Assembly: GCA_040702975.1 (NCBI GenBank)
Contig: CP159990.1
Coordinates: forward strand, 3,906,001-3,970,000
Direction of reading: 5' to 3'
DNA length: 64,000 nucleotides
Source of the DNA: Roseburia hominis
GTDB taxonomy: Bacteria; Bacillota; Clostridia; Lachnospirales; Lachnospiraceae
Shown here: positions 62,069 to 64,000 of the stretch, piece after piece
Layout: each line of letters opens with the position of its first letter
Position numbering within the stretch: position 1 is the stretch's first letter
The notes under the pieces: generated by a model
The model's database searches: none
What the model was told of the DNA's origin: nothing
What the model saw: the letters and a program-made list of their open reading frames with translations, nothing else
Made by a program: the position numbers and the translations under genes

Positions 62069-63361
62069 CTAGCTGACTTTTAATTTAAACTTCTGAATCT
62101 CCCGGTCCGTAGACACCTTCTCAATCATAGCCCCCAGGCTTCTGAGCTTCTCCTCGAATCGCTCATATCCCCTCTGGATATAAACAATATCATCCACAAA
62201 GGTAAATCCCTCCGCCGCAAGTCCTGCGATGACAAGCGCTGCTCCGGCACGCAGATCCGGCGCGCTGACTCTCGCTCCGGAAAATCTCTTCACGCCCTCG
62301 ATCGTAGCCGAGTTACCCTCAATCTTGACATTTGCTCCCATTCTTGCAAGCTCACCCAAATATTTAAAACGATTCTCAAAGATACTTTCCGTAATCGTAC
62401 TTGTCCCTTTACACAGAGCTAAAGTAACGCCAATCTGTGGCTGCATATCTGTCGGGAATCCCGGATATGGCAGGGTCTTCACGTGTGTATTGCGCAAATC
62501 TCCCTTGGACACCACGCGTACTGCATCATCCAACTCTTCTACCTCACAACCAATCTCCAACAGCTTCGCGATCGTCGCTTCCAGATGCTTTGGAATAACG
62601 TTCGTGACCGTCACATCCCCACGGGTCGCTGCTGCCGCGAACATGAACGTACCAGCTTCAATCTGATCCGGAATAATGGAATATGTCGTCTTATGGAAAC
62701 GGGAAACGCCGCGAATCTTGATCACGTCCGTTCCTGCGCCACGGATATTGGCTCCCATACTGTTCAGGAAATTGGCAACGTCAACTACATGCGGCTCCTT
62801 CGCCACATTCTCCAGAATCGTCTGCCCTTCCGCCATGGAAGCAGCCATCATGACATTGATCGTCGCACCGACACTCACCACGTCAAAATAAATATGCTTC
62901 CCGATCAGGCGGTCCGCCTCCGCAATAATCTTCCCATGCTCAATATCCACATATGCGCCCAGCGCACGAAAGCCCTTCAAATGCTGATCAATCGGACGGC
63001 TTCCGATATTACAGCCTCCCGGAAGAGCCACCTCCGCTTTCCTGTACTTCCCGAGCAGCGCCCCCAGCAGATAGTAAGAAGCCCTGATCTTCTTTATATA
63101 GTCATACTCAATATCAAAGTCTGTAATATTTCCTCCGTTGATCCTGACCGTGTGCCGGTCGACCCGATGTACGGAGGCACCGATTCCTGCAATTGCTTCC
63201 AGCAGTACATTGATGTCGTTTACATCCGGGAGATTATCAATCGTTACAGTCTCATCAGTCATGATTGCCGCGGCGAGAATCGCGAGTGCGGCATTCTTTG
63301 CACCGCCAATCTCAACTTCACCGACCAGCGGGTTTCCACCCTTAATTATATACTGTTCCAT
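62069..63361 (-). CDS. murA: UDP-N-acetylglucosamine 1-carboxyvinyltransferase
   Basis: This 430-residue enzyme adds enolpyruvate from PEP to UDP-GlcNAc in the first committed peptidoglycan step. It has the two-domain EPSP synthase-like fold, GGAKNAALAILAAAIM at the start, and ALPGGCNIGSRPIDQHLKG with the active-site Cys that fosfomycin alkylates. DLRAGAALVIAGLAAEG and FPTDMQPQ are also conserved. The Cys is present, so fosfomycin sensitivity is expected unless other factors intervene. The promoter is at 63545-63573. Confidence 0.97.
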   Translation of the reverse strand: MEQYIIKGGNPLVGEVEIGGAKNAALAILAAAIMTDETVTIDNLPDVNDINVLLEAIAGIGASVHRVDRHTVRINGGNITDFDIEYDYIKKIRASYYLLGALLGKYRKAEVALPGGCNIGSRPIDQHLKGFRALGAYVDIEHGKIIAEADRLIGKHIYFDVVSVGATINVMMAASMAEGQTILENVAKEPHVVDVANFLNSMGANIRGAGTDVIKIRGVSRFHKTTYSIIPDQIEAGTFMFAAAATRGDVTVTNVIPKHLEATIAKLLEIGCEVEELDDAVRVVSKGDLRNTHVKTLPYPGFPTDMQPQIGVTLALCKGTSTITESIFENRFKYLGELARMGANVKIEGNSATIEGVKRFSGARVSAPDLRAGAALVIAGLAAEGFTFVDDIVYIQRGYERFEEKLRSLGAMIEKVSTDREIQKFKLKVS

Positions 63362-63544
63362 ATTGCACCTCTACTGATGGTTTCCTTCCCTTTTTAATTA
63401 TTTACCCCGTTTATTGTTACCAATCTATTTATTAGTATTGCTTGAAGTTCCAAGCTCATACTATCTTACTTTTACTATTAATGTCAGAAATTTCATAATG
63501 CGTTCAAAACGTTTTATCTAGCCGAAAAATGTTTTTACTTTTCG
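63362..63544. other. murA leader
   Basis: Stretch between the murA promoter and start. No gene or clear structured RNA is visible. It would form a 5' untranslated leader of about 175 bases. Confidence 0.35.
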
Positions 63545-63573
63545 ATTATAGCACACTCCGAGCACTTTGTAAA
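63545..63573 (-). promoter_or_regulatory. Promoter of murA
   Basis: On the minus strand TTTACA (63573-63568), 17 bases, then a perfect TATAAT (63550-63545) with an upstream TGC extension. Confidence 0.75.
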
Positions 63574-63630
63574 ATTTTTTCTGAAGCTATCACAATTGCC
63601 TGTAAACATTTTGTAACATTTTTGTAAATT

Positions 63631-64000
63631 CTACACGAGTTCTTCCAATGCGTCCTGTACTTTCTCTATGGTTTCTTCCAGATTCATTCCATCCTCAGTA
63701 ATCGTAATATCGGCATATCTCTCAAACAATAAGACTCTTTCATCGTACAAATCTCTTATCGTCTGTCCGTCTCTGAGCGTAACTCCCCGCTTTTTTGCAT
63801 TCTTAAGCCGTGCACTTATGGTCTCATAAGAAGCCTTCAAATAAATAACGGTTCCAATCTTTTTGTAATGCTCCATAGCCTCCCTGCAGTACACCACGCT
63901 TCCTCCCGGTGAAATTACTGCCTTTTCTGCCTCTACGTCACGATTTACCTGATTCTCAATCTCCAGAAAGCCGTCGATCCCTTTCTCCGCAATAATCTCC
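63631..64000 (-). CDS. aroK: Shikimate kinase, C-terminal part (runs off the window)
   Basis: The frame is open from the window edge to the stop at 63631. It shows the shikimate-binding Gly-rich loop VISPGGSVVYCREAM, the lid-region Arg stretch LKNAKKRGVTLRDGQTIRDLY and ERYADITI near the end, matching shikimate kinase, which phosphorylates the 3-OH of shikimate in aromatic amino acid synthesis. The N-terminal P-loop is outside the window. A gap of about 270 bases separates it from murA. Confidence 0.85.
   Translation of the reverse strand, partial: EIIAEKGIDGFLEIENQVNRDVEAEKAVISPGGSVVYCREAMEHYKKIGTVIYLKASYETISARLKNAKKRGVTLRDGQTIRDLYDERVLLFERYADITITEDGMNLEETIEKVQDALEELV

Noticed and set aside
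62483..63397. 304-codon plus-strand frame opposite murA
   Set aside because: Shadow of murA; Arg/His-rich and without start signals.
1..64000. CRISPR array, prophage or rRNA operon
   Set aside because: No regularly spaced direct repeats, phage structural genes or rRNA sequence were seen.

Overview
The window looks like chromosome of a Gram-positive anaerobe, most likely a Lachnospiraceae (Clostridium cluster XIVa) member. The pointers are tandem type III glutamine synthetases, class II fructose-bisphosphate aldolase, a rapZ-whiA-HPr/Crh-like cluster, an S-box riboswitch before metK, a domain-inverted GH3 beta-glucosidase, strong AGGAGG ribosome binding sites before nearly every gene, and a dus-greA-lysS cluster. 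This placement is inferred from gene content, not from a database search.

Layout. 0-12 kb is housekeeping, nearly all on the minus strand: RNA methyltransferase (partial), an Asn-rich mini protein, a HAAS/DUF1700 membrane protein, two glutamine synthetases, fba, tRNA-Glu(CTC), a lipid kinase, and murB-rapZ-whiA-HPr-like. 12-16.6 kb is on the plus strand: a CNNM/CBS transporter, lrgAB, a SPOR amidase and a truncated sigma-70-like protein. 16.9-32.7 kb (minus) is a catabolic island: permuted GH3, GH106-like hydrolase, aldo-keto reductase, a complete oligopeptide-type ABC transporter with M20 peptidase and amino-thiazoline-carboxylate-hydrolase-like protein, an AraC regulator, a pseudogene and a Gfo/Idh/MocA oxidoreductase. 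Then come purC, pgsA and rtcB.

36-47 kb is accessory DNA. It holds an HTH-AAA-PD-(D/E)XK protein, small enzymes, an XRE - ImmA-peptidase - PIN cassette whose PIN gene is split cleanly by an IS110 element (candidate bridge RNA included), and a tightly overlapping WYL - methyltransferase - HNH nuclease operon that may be an undescribed defence-type unit.

47-64 kb returns to housekeeping: lysS with an extra C-terminal tRNA-binding domain, greA, dusB, a frameshifted birA, a patatin-ornithine carbamoyltransferase chimeric ORF, a SleB-type hydrolase, a TrmH methyltransferase, K+ uptake proteins, a two-component system, metK under a SAM-I riboswitch, murA and a partial shikimate kinase.

Most interesting: the reconstructable IS110 insertion with guide-like matches in its leader; the WYL-MTase-HNH operon; the patatin-OTC ORF beside a birA frameshift; an HPr with Asp at position 15; a sigma-like protein lacking regions 2.4 and 4; and a recurrent intergenic motif (GGTATGCCTGGCAA-like) next to gene ends and terminators.
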